A DNA stretch of 64,000 bases from Castellaniella sp041677825 (GCF_041677825.1 NZ_JBAYPG010000001.1:1-64000), one strand, 5' to 3'; positions 31,337 to 40,324 are shown, counted from the stretch's first letter. The notes: generated from the sequence alone by a model not told the origin. Numbers and translations: made by a program.

Positions 31337-31578
31337 CCCAGTTGATTTCTGCGCCGGATCACTGTGTGGACGCGCGCGGCCTGAACTGCCCCTTGCCCAT
31401 CCTGCGGGCCAAGAAGGCGCTGGCCACGCTGGTTTCGGGCCAGTTGCTCGAGGTCCTGACCACCGATGCCCATGCAGAGCGTGATTTTCAGGCCTTCTGC
31501 CAGCAGACGGGCAACCGGCTGCTGCGCCAGGAGACCCAGGGCGACGCGGTCATGGCACACTATATCGAACGCCGCTGA
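31333..31578 (+). CDS. TusA-family sulfur-carrier protein
   Basis: An 81-residue protein with the TusA/YeeD fold. The sulfur-accepting cysteine is C19 in LNCPLPILRAKKAL. Family members relay persulfide sulfur, for example to tRNA thiolation, or act in redox roles. Its start overlaps the alaS stop, an arrangement suggesting coupled translation and a possible link to tRNA biology, but the exact sulfur path is unknown. Confidence 0.88.
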   Translation: MTQLISAPDHCVDARGLNCPLPILRAKKALATLVSGQLLEVLTTDAHAERDFQAFCQQTGNRLLRQETQGDAVMAHYIERR

Positions 31579-31643
31579 ATCCGGGCCCCCTTGAATGCGC
31601 CATGGCCCGTTCTGCGCACCGCCTTGCGTCCGGCAACAAGCCG

Positions 31644-31734
31644 CAATGACAGGTTGCAATGACAGGTTGCAATGACAGGTTGCAATGACAGGTCGCAGTG
31701 GCAGGTCGCAATGATAGATCGCAGCGGCAATCGG
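31644..31734. repeat. 13-bp minisatellite between the TusA gene and rpsP
   Basis: Seven tandem units of 13 bp: three exact GCAATGACAGGTT, then GCAATGACAGGTC and three increasingly diverged copies. The repeat fills most of the 295-bp gap before rpsP. There are no spacers, so it is not a CRISPR. No gene is seen in the gap. Confidence 0.9.
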
Positions 31735-31808
31735 CACTGGCAGGCCGCCCGGCCGTGGCACGGTGGCAACGTCTGCGGGCGCCATCGAGCCGGTGGGGCC
31801 GGAATGAA

Positions 31809-31838
31809 TTGCTGATGCAGGCCTTGCAGTGCTAGAAT
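31809..31838 (+). promoter_or_regulatory. Promoter of rpsP operon
   Basis: TTGCTG (31809-31814), an 18-bp spacer and TAGAAT (31833-31838) precede rpsP by 36 bases. Confidence 0.55.
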
Positions 31839-31873
31839 CTTGTGTTTTTCATCGAATTTTCAAAGGATTATTC

Positions 31874-32134
31874 ATGGTTGTGGTTCGTCTGGCGCGTGGT
31901 GGCTCAAAGAAGCGCCCCTTTTACAGTATTGTGGCGGCTGATTCACGCGATCGCCGTGATGGCCGCTTCATCGAGCGGCTGGGCTTTTACAACCCGGTGG
32001 CCTCTGAAGGCCAGGAGAACCTGCGCATTGCCCTCGATCGCATCCAGTATTGGGTCGAGCATGGCGCGCAGCTGTCCGACACCGTGGCGCGCCTGGTCAA
32101 ACAGCACAGCGCCCAGGTGGCTGCTGCCGCCTGA
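31874..32134 (+). CDS. rpsP: 30S ribosomal protein S16
   Basis: An 86-residue S16, with the conserved start MVVVRLARGGSKKRPFY and the FYNP motif. The ATG at 31874 has AAAGGA upstream; the longer in-frame ATG would fall before the promoter's -10. It opens the rpsP-rimM-trmD cluster. Confidence 0.97.
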   Translation: MVVVRLARGGSKKRPFYSIVAADSRDRRDGRFIERLGFYNPVASEGQENLRIALDRIQYWVEHGAQLSDTVARLVKQHSAQVAAAA

Positions 32135-32151
32135 GCGGCAGACACGCGGTC

Positions 32152-32772
32152 GTGGTCACACCCCCGGATACTCACGGGTCGGCCACACCGCCTGCTGACC
32201 TGATCGAGGTCGGCAGGATACTGTCTGCCCACGGTGTACGCGGCTGGTTCAGGGTGCAGGCGCATTCTTCTGCGGCGCTGGCCCTGCAGAAGGCCGAACG
32301 CTGGTGGCTGTCTGCACGGCAGGGTACCGGCGACCAGCCGCTGCCAATGCGCCCCCTTTCCATACAGGCCATTCGTCCGACAGCCTCCAGCCTGCTGGTT
32401 CAGGCGCACGGGATCACCGACCGGGATACCGCCGAGGTTCTGCGCGGCTGCAGGATCTGGGTCTCACGTGCCCGGTTTCCGGACCCCGAACCCGGTGAAT
32501 ACTATTGGGTGGACCTCATCGGCTGCCTGGTTTTCGGCCAGCGCGGTGACGATACGGTTCTGCTGGGCCAGGTCGACGATGTGTTCGATAACGGCGCCCA
32601 TTCGGTGCTGCAGGTCACGGCCGGGCAGATCGATGCTGCGGGCCGTTTCACGCCTGATCTGGACGCGCGCGGGCGCGCGCGCCAGACCCTCGTGCCGTTT
32701 GTGGCAGCCCACATCCAGGATGTGGATCTGGCGGCGCGCCGTATCGACAGCAACTGGCCGGCCGATTTCTGA
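32152..32772 (+). CDS. rimM: 16S rRNA processing protein RimM
   Basis: About 206 residues. The N-terminal RimM domain begins IEVGRILSAHGVRGWFRV and the C-terminal PRC-barrel contains PGEYYWVDLIG and VPFV. RimM helps 30S maturation and binds S19. I propose the GTG at 32152, 18 bases after the rpsP stop; longer readings run through rpsP. The N-terminal 20 residues are poorly conserved, so a later start is possible. Confidence 0.93.
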   Translation: MVTPPDTHGSATPPADLIEVGRILSAHGVRGWFRVQAHSSAALALQKAERWWLSARQGTGDQPLPMRPLSIQAIRPTASSLLVQAHGITDRDTAEVLRGCRIWVSRARFPDPEPGEYYWVDLIGCLVFGQRGDDTVLLGQVDDVFDNGAHSVLQVTAGQIDAAGRFTPDLDARGRARQTLVPFVAAHIQDVDLAARRIDSNWPADF

Positions 32773-32834
32773 TCCATTGCGCGGCACGGTTCGCCTGACG
32801 CACCCCGTCTGTCAGGGCGGGCAAGGATAGCACC

Positions 32835-33581
32835 ATGCGTTTTGACGTCATCACGCTGTTTCCTGAGATGTTCGACGCCCTCACGGCGGCGGGGGTATGC
32901 GGGCGGGCCCATGGGCGCGGGCTCTGGAGCCTGAAAGCCTGGAACCCGCGTGCATACGCCGATGACGTGCATCGGACCGTCGATGACCGGCCTTATGGGG
33001 GGGGGCCGGGCATGGTCATGATGGCCGAACCGTTGGCGCGCGCCATCGAGGCCATACGGCAGGATCGCCTGCAGGCCACGGCGGACCCGACCGGTACCCC
33101 CCCACCCGTGATCCTGTTTTCACCTGCAGGGGCCCGCCATGCACAGGCCGCAGCGCGCAGGTGGGCCCAGGGCAGTGGGGCCATCATCGTCTGCGGCCGC
33201 TACGAAGGGGTCGACCAGCGCTTCATCGATGCCTGTGTGGACCATGAAGTGTCGGTGGGCGATTACGTGCTGTCGGGCGGTGAACTCGCCGCCATGGTCT
33301 GGCTCGACAGCATCGTGCGCCTGGTGCCCGGCGTGCTGCATGATGCGGCCTCGGCCGAGCAGGATTCGTTTGGCGATGCAGCCGGGGGTCTGCTCGATTG
33401 CCCGCACTATACGCGGCCCGAGCAGTGGCGTGGCGAGGACGTGCCGCCCGTGTTGATGTCGGGGCACCACGAGCGCATCCAGACCTGGCGCGGGGCGCAG
33501 GCGCTTGCCCTGACCCGGGCGCGGCGCCCCGACCTGCTGGGGCCCGGGGCGGATGAGCCTGACGACCCGGCCGGGGGATGA
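32835..33581 (+). CDS. trmD: tRNA (guanine-37-N1)-methyltransferase
   Basis: A 248-residue SPOUT methyltransferase that makes m1G37 and prevents frameshifting. MRFDVITLFPEMF, RPYGGGPGMVMM, GRYEGVDQRF and SVGDYVLSGGELA form the trefoil-knot SAM site. Length and motifs are complete. The usual downstream partner rplS is absent; a convergent trpB follows instead. Confidence 0.97.
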   Translation: MRFDVITLFPEMFDALTAAGVCGRAHGRGLWSLKAWNPRAYADDVHRTVDDRPYGGGPGMVMMAEPLARAIEAIRQDRLQATADPTGTPPPVILFSPAGARHAQAAARRWAQGSGAIIVCGRYEGVDQRFIDACVDHEVSVGDYVLSGGELAAMVWLDSIVRLVPGVLHDAASAEQDSFGDAAGGLLDCPHYTRPEQWRGEDVPPVLMSGHHERIQTWRGAQALALTRARRPDLLGPGADEPDDPAGG

Positions 33582-33602
33582 CCCGGGCCGGAACCGGGGT
33601 CA
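33579..33602. terminator. Possible convergent terminator between trmD and trpB
   Basis: TGACCC and GGGTCA, each overlapping one of the two convergent stop codons, can form a GC-rich hairpin with inner CCGG-type pairing. There is no T-run in either direction, so this is tentative. Confidence 0.35.
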
Positions 33603-34808
33603 GAGCCCGAGCACCTTGGATACGTAATCGGCATCCTTGTCGCCGCGGCCCGAAAGGTTGACCAGTATGTGCTGGCTGGCAGGCAGGGCAGGGGCCGCGC
33701 GCAGGGCCCAGGCAACAGCGTGCGCGCTTTCGAGGGCGGGGATGATGCCCTCGGTGCGCGACAGGGTCATGAAGGCATCCAGGCATTCCTGATCGGTGAC
33801 GGCTTCGTACTGTACCCGGCCGATGTCCTTCAGGTAGCTGTGCTGCGGGCCGACCCCTGGATAATCGAGCCCGGACGCAATGCTGTGCACGGCAGCCGGC
33901 GTGCCGGGGGCGTCTTCGAGCACATAGCATTTCATGCCATGGATTTCGCCCGGGTGGCCCATGGTGAGCGTGGCGGCGTGCCGCCCCGCCTGGTCGGTGC
34001 CTTCGCCAGCGGGCTCGACGCCCACCAGCTTGACCTCACTGTCTTCGAGAAATGCGGTGAACAGCCCGATGGCGTTCGAGCCGCCACCAACGCAGGCGGC
34101 AGCGTAGTCGGGCAGGCGCCCGTGGCGGGCCAGGAACTGTTCACGCGCTTCGCGCCCCACGATGCTCTGGAAATCGCGCACCATCATCGGGAAAGGATGG
34201 GGGCCGACCACCGAGCCAATGGCGTAGAAGTAGTCGGTCGGATTGTCGAGATATTCTTCGAAGGCACTGTCGACCGCTTCCTTGAGGGTGGCGGCCCCAC
34301 GCGTGACGGCTACCAGCCGGGTGCCCAGGATGCGCATCTTGGTGACGTTGGGATGCTCTTTTTCGATGTCGACCTGGCCCATGTGGATTTCGCAGGGGAT
34401 GCCCACCAGCGCACAGGCGGTGGCCAGGGCCACGCCGTGCTGGCCGGCACCGGTTTCGGCAATGACTTTCTTCTTGCCCATGAAGCGGGCCAGCAAGGCC
34501 TCGCCCAGACAGTGATTGATCTTGTGCGCGCCGGTGTGGTTGAGGTCTTCGCGCTTGAGATGGATCTGTGCCCCACCCAGCTGGGTGGACAGGCGCGCGG
34601 CATGGAATATGGGGCTGGGCCGGCCGACGTAATCGGCATACAGGCTGGCCAGCTCTTGCTGGAACTCGGTTTGCCGGGTGATTTCGGCATAGGCCTGGGT
34701 GATGTCATCCATGGCCTGCTTGAGGTGGGGCGGCACCAACTGGCCCCCGTAGGGGCCAAAGAAACCGTGTTGATCGGGCATGGGGGCGAAAGGGCTGGCT
34801 GTACTCAT
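33600..34808 (-). CDS. trpB: Tryptophan synthase beta chain, stand-alone
   Basis: A 402-residue PLP enzyme that makes tryptophan from indole and serine. The PLP lysine is K96 (NHTGAHKINH), the catalytic Glu is E118 (IAETGAGQHG), and GGGSNAIG and NLSGRGDKD bind cofactor phosphate and pyridine. Compared with enteric TrpB it has NHTGAHKINHCLGE rather than HGGAHKTNQVLGQ and other changes. No trpA or trpF is adjacent, whereas they normally flank trpB in this order. It could be a second TrpB acting on free indole, or the sole copy displaced from its operon. Confidence 0.92.
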   Translation of the reverse strand: MSTASPFAPMPDQHGFFGPYGGQLVPPHLKQAMDDITQAYAEITRQTEFQQELASLYADYVGRPSPIFHAARLSTQLGGAQIHLKREDLNHTGAHKINHCLGEALLARFMGKKKVIAETGAGQHGVALATACALVGIPCEIHMGQVDIEKEHPNVTKMRILGTRLVAVTRGAATLKEAVDSAFEEYLDNPTDYFYAIGSVVGPHPFPMMVRDFQSIVGREAREQFLARHGRLPDYAAACVGGGSNAIGLFTAFLEDSEVKLVGVEPAGEGTDQAGRHAATLTMGHPGEIHGMKCYVLEDAPGTPAAVHSIASGLDYPGVGPQHSYLKDIGRVQYEAVTDQECLDAFMTLSRTEGIIPALESAHAVAWALRAAPALPASQHILVNLSGRGDKDADYVSKVLGL

Positions 34809-35002
34809 GGTATCGGTCTGTCCGGAAAAGCAGGCATGAAGATGGGATATGGAAAGTGCTTACTGTACTACTGCTTGCAAATTGTTTCGAGTGGGTCTTG
34901 CCGCAATGCGGCCCACTGCAGCGTGTCTTGCCGCGCCGTGCCGCTGTGGCAGCGTGCCCTCTCGCGTCGTGCCGCCGTGAGCCTTGCGACCGCTGCATCG
35001 GC

Positions 35003-35914
35003 TCATTTGCGCCGCCATTCGATGAGGCCGATGGTCATGCCGCTGGCGCACACTACGAGGATGCCCACCCAGGTCACCATGTCGGGGATGTCGCCCCACA
35101 CCAGCCACCCCAGGGTGGTGGCGCTGACGATCTGCAAATAGATGAAGGGTGACAGCAAGGAGGCGGGGGCATGCCAGTATGCCTGGATCTGCAGGTAATG
35201 CCCCAGGCAACCCCAGAAGCCCGTGCCCAGCAGAACCAGCCATTGCCAGGCCGAAAGCCTGGCGAGCGCCTGCACGGCCATGTCCCAGTAGAGCGGCAAC
35301 CCGAGAAGCAGCAGCACGGTGCCTACCGTACCGCTCCAGATGAGCGTGGTGTAGGGGTCATCGGCAGCCACCTTGCGCGAAGTGATGTATTGCACGGCCA
35401 TGATGCAGGCCGTCAGCAGGCCGTACAGGGTCCCTTCGGTGCTCAGGCCCGAGCCGGGACGGATCACGACCAGCACCCCGAGCAGGCCGATCGAGCAGGC
35501 CACCCAGCGTGACAGATAGATGCGTTCCTTGAGGATCCATGGCGCCACCGCAAGCACCAGCAGGGGCGCCAGGAAATTGATGGCCGTTGCCTGTGCCAGC
35601 GGCAGGTAGTGCAGCGTGGTGAAGAACGACATGGTGGCGGCCAGCATGGACAAGCCACGCAGCAGTTGCGCGCCGGGCCGTTTGCAGCGCACGGCGCGCC
35701 AGCCCTTGGCGGGAATCACCAGGGCAAGCGCCAGCAGCATGTGCACGCCATAGCGCACCAGACACAGTGTCAGCAGGGGCAGGGCAATATCCACACCCAT
35801 GAGGTATTTGCCGCTGGCGTCCAGGCTGGAAAGCGCAAACTGGGCCCCAACCAGAAATAGCGCGCCCACCAGCACCTGGGAGCCGGTGATCCAGCTGACC
35901 TGAAAGTGTTTCAT
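35003..35914 (-). CDS. EamA-family (DMT) membrane transporter
   Basis: A 303-residue protein with ten predicted helices in two EamA repeats (about residues 15-145 and 160-300). FFTTLHYLPLAQATAINFLAPLL is the family's first-repeat pattern. Such proteins usually export metabolites; the substrate is unknown. The 194-bp gap to trpB contains GC-rich, partly repetitive sequence without an evident gene. Confidence 0.88.
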   Translation of the reverse strand: MKHFQVSWITGSQVLVGALFLVGAQFALSSLDASGKYLMGVDIALPLLTLCLVRYGVHMLLALALVIPAKGWRAVRCKRPGAQLLRGLSMLAATMSFFTTLHYLPLAQATAINFLAPLLVLAVAPWILKERIYLSRWVACSIGLLGVLVVIRPGSGLSTEGTLYGLLTACIMAVQYITSRKVAADDPYTTLIWSGTVGTVLLLLGLPLYWDMAVQALARLSAWQWLVLLGTGFWGCLGHYLQIQAYWHAPASLLSPFIYLQIVSATTLGWLVWGDIPDMVTWVGILVVCASGMTIGLIEWRRK

Positions 35915-35992
35915 GAGAGGCGCGCTCGGTCAGGGTCGGCGTGGTCGGATGTTCGGGAAACATGCCTGCGTGGCATCATGACAGGGCGTGCC

Positions 35993-36454
35993 TTATCGTG
36001 GGGTGGGGATGGCTTTGAAGCGCAGCCTGTCGCCCTGGCGGGTGGTCAGGGCGAGCCAGGTATCGGCATCGTCTTGCTCGATGCGCAGATCCAAGTCACC
36101 CTGCAGATGCGCAGCCAGGGCATGGTCCCTCTGCATGAGCGCATCCGGACAGGCCATGAGGGTGGCGGCCAGATTCTTGATCTGCAGGGTGTGGGCGGTG
36201 ATCCGGTAGGGGCCAAACTGGTTGTTGCAGCCCCCGTTTACGCTGAGCGCATCGTGATCGAAGCGCAGCACGACGGGGGCTTCGAGCCCCGCGGGCAGCT
36301 CGGCCAGTGCCTGGCCACTGGAATTCGTTGCGTGCTGCAGTTGCCAGCCATGCTGGATGAGTGTGTTCTGGATGGATGGGGGTGCCGTGGGCTGTGCACA
36401 GGCACTGAGCAGGACGGCCAGCGCAGCGCTGGTCAGCAAGGATTTGAAAGGCAT
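35993..36454 (-). CDS. META-domain lipoprotein (HslJ-like)
   Basis: A 153-residue predicted lipoprotein. The signal peptide ends in a lipobox (LLSACAQ) with acylated Cys near residue 19. The META domain (PF03724, about 35-150) includes GGCNNQFGPY, the family core. HslJ-type proteins are linked to heat shock or novobiocin resistance in E. coli, but the biochemical role is unknown. The ATG at 36454 begins the signal peptide; longer frames do not. Confidence 0.85.
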   Translation of the reverse strand: MPFKSLLTSAALAVLLSACAQPTAPPSIQNTLIQHGWQLQHATNSSGQALAELPAGLEAPVVLRFDHDALSVNGGCNNQFGPYRITAHTLQIKNLAATLMACPDALMQRDHALAAHLQGDLDLRIEQDDADTWLALTTRQGDRLRFKAIPTPR

Positions 36455-36534
36455 GTTCGTCGTGGCTCGGGTCAGGAAGATGATTCGAGGGGTGTGTGAA
36501 GGGTTTGTGTGGTCCGGTTCGGCGAGCGTCACGC

Positions 36535-37368
36535 TCAGCACAGCGCGCGAGCATGCCAATCGGCGTGCTCGCCAAAGAATGTTGCAATGAAATAATAGCT
36601 GTGATCATACCCGGCGTGCAGGCGCAGCGTCAGCGGGTGGCCGACCGCATCGCAGGCGGCCTGCAGAAGCTCGGGCCGCAGTGCCGATTCGAGAAATTCA
36701 TCGGCGCTGCCCTGATCGACCAGCAGCGGCAGGCGCTCGGCGGCATCCGCAATGAGCGCCACCGCATCCCACTGGCGCCATGCCTGGCGGTCTTCGCCCA
36801 GGTAGGCCGCCAGCGCCTTTTGCCCCCAGGGCACCTGCGATGGGGCTACGATGGGTGCAAATGCCGACACGCTGCGGTAGCGGCCCGGATGGCGCAGCGC
36901 GGTGACCAGGGCGCCGTGCCCCCCCATGGAATGGCCCGCAATGCCTTGCGCGCCTGTCGTGGGAAACTGGCGCGCAATGAGGGCGGGCAGTTCATCGGCA
37001 ATGTAATCCTGCATCTGGTAGTGCGGTGCCCAGGGGGCCTGGGTGGCATTCAGGTAGAAGCCCGCGCCCTGACCCAGATCGTAGGCGGGGTCATCGGCCA
37101 CGCCAGCGCCTCGCGGGCTGGTGTCGGGGGCGACCACGATCAACTGGTGGCGCGCCGCATGCTGCTGGGCGCCGGCCTTGGTGATGAAGTTCTGCTCGGT
37201 ACAGGTCAGCCCCGAAAGCCAGTACAGCACCGGGCAGGCTTCGCCCGCGAGCGCCCGGGGCGGCAGGTAGGCGGCAAAGCGCATGCGGCAGCCCAGCGCG
37301 GTCGAATCGTGTTCCCAGACTTGCTGTTCGCCGCCAAAACAGGCGTGCGATTCAATTTTTTTCGGCAT
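36535..37368 (-). CDS. fghA: S-formylglutathione hydrolase
   Basis: A 277-residue esterase-D family hydrolase that releases formate and glutathione from S-formylglutathione. The nucleophile is S147 (GHSMGGHGA); Asp and His complete the triad later (HAGYDHSYYF). The length equals that of E. coli FrmB. The start MPKKIES is the family start, but the frame stays open upstream through a 15-bp repeat that supplies several in-frame ATGs. It follows adhC on the same strand; the two complete formaldehyde oxidation to formate. Confidence 0.94.
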   Translation of the reverse strand: MPKKIESHACFGGEQQVWEHDSTALGCRMRFAAYLPPRALAGEACPVLYWLSGLTCTEQNFITKAGAQQHAARHQLIVVAPDTSPRGAGVADDPAYDLGQGAGFYLNATQAPWAPHYQMQDYIADELPALIARQFPTTGAQGIAGHSMGGHGALVTALRHPGRYRSVSAFAPIVAPSQVPWGQKALAAYLGEDRQAWRQWDAVALIADAAERLPLLVDQGSADEFLESALRPELLQAACDAVGHPLTLRLHAGYDHSYYFIATFFGEHADWHARALC

Positions 37369-37372
37369 GGCA

Positions 37373-37462
37373 GGTGGTGTGGTCATCGGTGCTGTGGTCA
37401 TTGGTGGTGTGGTCATCGGTGCTGTGGTCAACGCTGGCGTGGCCATCAGTGGCGTGGTCACG
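37373..37462. repeat. 15-bp minisatellite between adhC and fghA
   Basis: Six tandem 15-bp units (GGTGGTGTGGTCATC, GGTGCTGTGGTCATT and variants). On the minus strand they stay in the fghA frame and encode repeated PMTTA/PMTTP with an ATG in most units. They occupy the whole gap between the adhC stop and fghA. Confidence 0.9.
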
Positions 37463-37469
37463 GGGTTTC

Positions 37470-38579
37470 TCAGTAGTGCACCACGGTGCGTATCGACTGG
37501 CCGCTGTGCATCAGTTCGAAAGCCTCGTTGATGCGCTCGAGCGCCATGGTGTGGGTCACGAACGGGGCGAGATCGATGTCGCCATGCATGGCTTCTTCTA
37601 CCAGGCCGGGCAATTGGCTGCGCCCCTTGACCCCGCCGAAAGCCGTACCCCGCCAGGCGCGTCCGGTGACCAGCTGGAAAGGTCGTGTGGAGATTTCCTT
37701 GCCGGCACCGGCGACACCGATGATGATGGACTGCCCCCAGCCCCGATGGGCGCATTCGAGTGCCGCGCGCATGACGTTCACATTGCCGATGCATTCGAAG
37801 CTGTGGTCCACCCCCCAGCCCGTCAGGCCAATGATGACGTCCTGGATCGGCTGTTCATGATCACTGGGGTTGATGCAGTCGGTGGCGCCGAACACCCTGG
37901 CCAGCGCGAATTTGTCGGGGTTGGTGTCGATGGCAAAGATACGGCCCGCACCCGCCTTGCGCGCACCCTGTACCACGGCCAGGCCGATGCCGCCCAGGCC
38001 GAATACGGCGACCGTGTCGCCGGGCTGCACTTTGGCCGTATTGCGTACGGCGCCGATGCCCGTAGTGACCCCGCAACCCAGCAGGCAGACCTGCTCGGGA
38101 TTGGCCTGGGGGTTGATCCTGGCCAGTGACACCTCGGCCACCACGGTGTATTCGCTGAAGGTGGAGCAGCCCATGTAGTGGTACAGGGCTTGCCCCTGAT
38201 AGCTGAAACGGGTGGTGCCATCGGGCATCAGCCCTTTGCCCTGGGTGGCCCGCACGGCCACGCACAGGTTGGTCTTGCCCGAGCGGCAGAACAGGCACTC
38301 ACCGCATTCGGCGGTATACAGCGGGATGACGTGATCGCCGGGCGCGACGCTGGTCACCCCTTCGCCCACCTCGACCACCACGCCAGCCCCTTCATGCCCG
38401 AGGACGGCAGGGAACACGCCTTCGGGATCATCGCCACTGAGCGTGAAGGCATCGGTGTGGCACACGCCGGTATGGCTGATGCGCACCAGGACTTCGCCCT
38501 TGCGCGGCGGCGCGACATCGATTTCAACGATTTCCAGGGGCTGGCCAGGTGCAAAGGCGACAGCAGCGCGCGATTTCAT
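37470..38579 (-). CDS. adhC: S-(hydroxymethyl)glutathione dehydrogenase (class III ADH)
   Basis: A 369-residue zinc alcohol dehydrogenase (also frmA) that oxidises S-hydroxymethylglutathione to S-formylglutathione with NAD. The catalytic zinc Cys is C40 (TGVCHTDAF), the structural zinc loop is CGECLFCRSGKTNLC, and the Rossmann motif is VFGLGGIGLAV. AAGGAG lies before the ATG at 38579. It forms an operon with fghA for formaldehyde detoxification. Confidence 0.96.
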   Translation of the reverse strand: MKSRAAVAFAPGQPLEIVEIDVAPPRKGEVLVRISHTGVCHTDAFTLSGDDPEGVFPAVLGHEGAGVVVEVGEGVTSVAPGDHVIPLYTAECGECLFCRSGKTNLCVAVRATQGKGLMPDGTTRFSYQGQALYHYMGCSTFSEYTVVAEVSLARINPQANPEQVCLLGCGVTTGIGAVRNTAKVQPGDTVAVFGLGGIGLAVVQGARKAGAGRIFAIDTNPDKFALARVFGATDCINPSDHEQPIQDVIIGLTGWGVDHSFECIGNVNVMRAALECAHRGWGQSIIIGVAGAGKEISTRPFQLVTGRAWRGTAFGGVKGRSQLPGLVEEAMHGDIDLAPFVTHTMALERINEAFELMHSGQSIRTVVHY

Positions 38580-38643
38580 GGGAAGGCTCCTTGTGCGAAT
38601 CTGTTGGCGGGAGGAATCAAGAGCAGCCCTCATCATAAGCCAC

Positions 38644-38673
38644 ACCGGGTATCGGCCAGAAGCCATACCCGGT
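38644..38673. promoter_or_regulatory. Inverted repeat upstream of adhC and clcA
   Basis: ACCGGGTAT (38644-38652) and ATACCCGGT (38665-38673) form a perfect 9-bp inverted repeat with a 12-base spacer in the 225-bp divergent gap. No T-run follows, so an operator is more likely than a terminator. No known regulator gene is adjacent. Confidence 0.45.
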
Positions 38674-38804
38674 ATCGACCATGCCCCGGCGACGGCTGCC
38701 CGTATTCATCGACCGTCAGTACGCATCGATCGCCTCATGGCGGCGACAGATGGGGTACGATTCAGGCAAGGGCCACAACCGGTTCCTTTCCTGTCCTGCC
38801 GCCC

Positions 38805-40196
38805 ATGAGTACCGCGTTGCCCATGCGTCATCAAACTGCGTCCCCCAACGAAAACCATCCGCGTTTCCTGCGGCTCAAGCGCCTGCGCAGCACGCAGAAG
38901 GCCTCATTCCGGATACTGCTGCTCGCCAGTCTGGTCGGGGCCCTGGCCGGGCTCATCGGGGCCCTGTTCGAGCGTCTCACGTCCTGGGTCGGCACCGTGC
39001 GCCTGGACGGCATCACGGGTACGTTGGGCAACAGCTGGCTGCTTGTGCCGGCATTGTTCGTGGCATCGGCCCTGCTGGCCATGTTCGCCTATTTTCTGGT
39101 GCGTCGCGTGGCACCCGAAACGGGGGGCTCGGGTGTTCCGGAAATCGAGGGCGCGCTGCAGGATCTGCGCCCTGTACGCTGGCGGCGGGTGCTGCCGGTC
39201 AAGTTCTTCGGCGGGTTGGGGTCGCTGGGTTCAGGCATGGTGCTGGGGCGTGAAGGGCCCACCATTCAAATGGGTGCCAATATCGGCCAGATGATTGCGG
39301 AGCGCTTCCGGGTGCTCGACAACGACATGCGCCACATGCTGCTGCTGGCAGGGGGGGCCGGCGGCCTCGCAGCCGCCTTCAATGCACCGCTGGCAGGCAT
39401 TCTGTTTGTCATCGAGGAAATGCGCCCCGAGTTCAAGTACAGCCTGGTGTCGATCAAGGCGGTGGTGCTGGGGTCGGTCACGGCCACCATCATGCTCCGG
39501 CTCATCAACGGGCAGGCGGCCATCCTGCAGATCGGCAGCTTCACCACGGCGTCGCTGGGCAGCCTCTGGCTGTATCTCGTGCTTGGGCTCCTGCTCGGTG
39601 GGGTCGGGGTGATCTTCAATCGCAGCCTGTTTGCCCTGCAGACCCTGTTTCAGCGCCTCTGCGGCAGCAGCCTGCTGCGGTTCGTGCTCACGGGGGGCGT
39701 GCTGGGGGGCTGTTTCGGTGTCCTGGCCCTGTATGTGCCGCAGATCGTGGGCGAGGGGTATGACACCATCCATGAGATGATGGCCGGGCGCATCGCGCTG
39801 CCCATGCTGGCGCTGTTCTTTCTGCTGCGTTTTCTGACCACGACGCTGAGTTTCAGTTCGGGCGCCCCGGGCGGGATATTCTCGCCGTTGCTGGCGCTGG
39901 GCACGCTGTTTGGCGGTACGTATGGCTATCTGATGCTGATGGCTTTTCCCGATGCCGGGCTCGAAATGGGTGCGTTTGGCGTCGCCGGCATGGGGGCGCT
40001 GTTTGCAGCCACCGTGCGGGCGCCCCTGACGGGGATTCTGTTGGTACTCGAGATGACCAACAGCTATGCGCTGATCCTGCCCATGATCATCACCTGTCTG
40101 GGGGCCACCATCGTGGCTCAATGCCTGGGTGGCCAACCCCTGTACACGGCCTTGCTCGAGAGAACGCTGGCACGCGAGGGCCGGCCCGCAGGCTGA
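38805..40196 (+). CDS. clcA: ClC-type H+/Cl- antiporter
   Basis: A 463-residue chloride channel family protein with about eighteen helices. The selectivity motifs are present: GGSGVPEIEG, GREGPTIQMG with the gating glutamate, and GGIFSP. A proton-path glutamate lies in VIEEMRPEFKYS, so it is expected to be an antiporter rather than a channel. A start at 38805 (MSTALPM) or 38823 (MRHQTAS) is likely; the frame is open much further upstream, but that part reads antisense to adhC. No cytoplasmic CBS domains are present. Confidence 0.9.
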   Translation: MSTALPMRHQTASPNENHPRFLRLKRLRSTQKASFRILLLASLVGALAGLIGALFERLTSWVGTVRLDGITGTLGNSWLLVPALFVASALLAMFAYFLVRRVAPETGGSGVPEIEGALQDLRPVRWRRVLPVKFFGGLGSLGSGMVLGREGPTIQMGANIGQMIAERFRVLDNDMRHMLLLAGGAGGLAAAFNAPLAGILFVIEEMRPEFKYSLVSIKAVVLGSVTATIMLRLINGQAAILQIGSFTTASLGSLWLYLVLGLLLGGVGVIFNRSLFALQTLFQRLCGSSLLRFVLTGGVLGGCFGVLALYVPQIVGEGYDTIHEMMAGRIALPMLALFFLLRFLTTTLSFSSGAPGGIFSPLLALGTLFGGTYGYLMLMAFPDAGLEMGAFGVAGMGALFAATVRAPLTGILLVLEMTNSYALILPMIITCLGATIVAQCLGGQPLYTALLERTLAREGRPAG

Positions 40197-40318
40197 TACG
40201 CCGGCTCACGCAATGGCCTGCCGCGCGAGCCTGCACGTCGGGCGCACGAGCGAAGGGCTCGGGCGCATGGGCGAAGCCCTGCCGCGGGCAGGCACCCGTT
40301 CCGGGCAAGCCCACATGT

Positions 40319-40324
40319 CATAAT
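40319..40324 (+). promoter_or_regulatory. Possible -10 element of the dehydratase gene
   Basis: CATAAT lies 40 bases before the proposed start at 40365, with GAAGGG (40351) as ribosome-binding site. No clear -35 is seen. Confidence 0.35.

Noticed and set aside
31644..31734. CRISPR array
   Set aside because: Units are 13 bp, directly abutting and without spacers; no cas genes are near. It is a minisatellite.
38178..38804. 209-residue N-terminal extension of the ClC protein
   Set aside because: It is antisense to adhC and lacks membrane segments; the family length fits the start at 38805.
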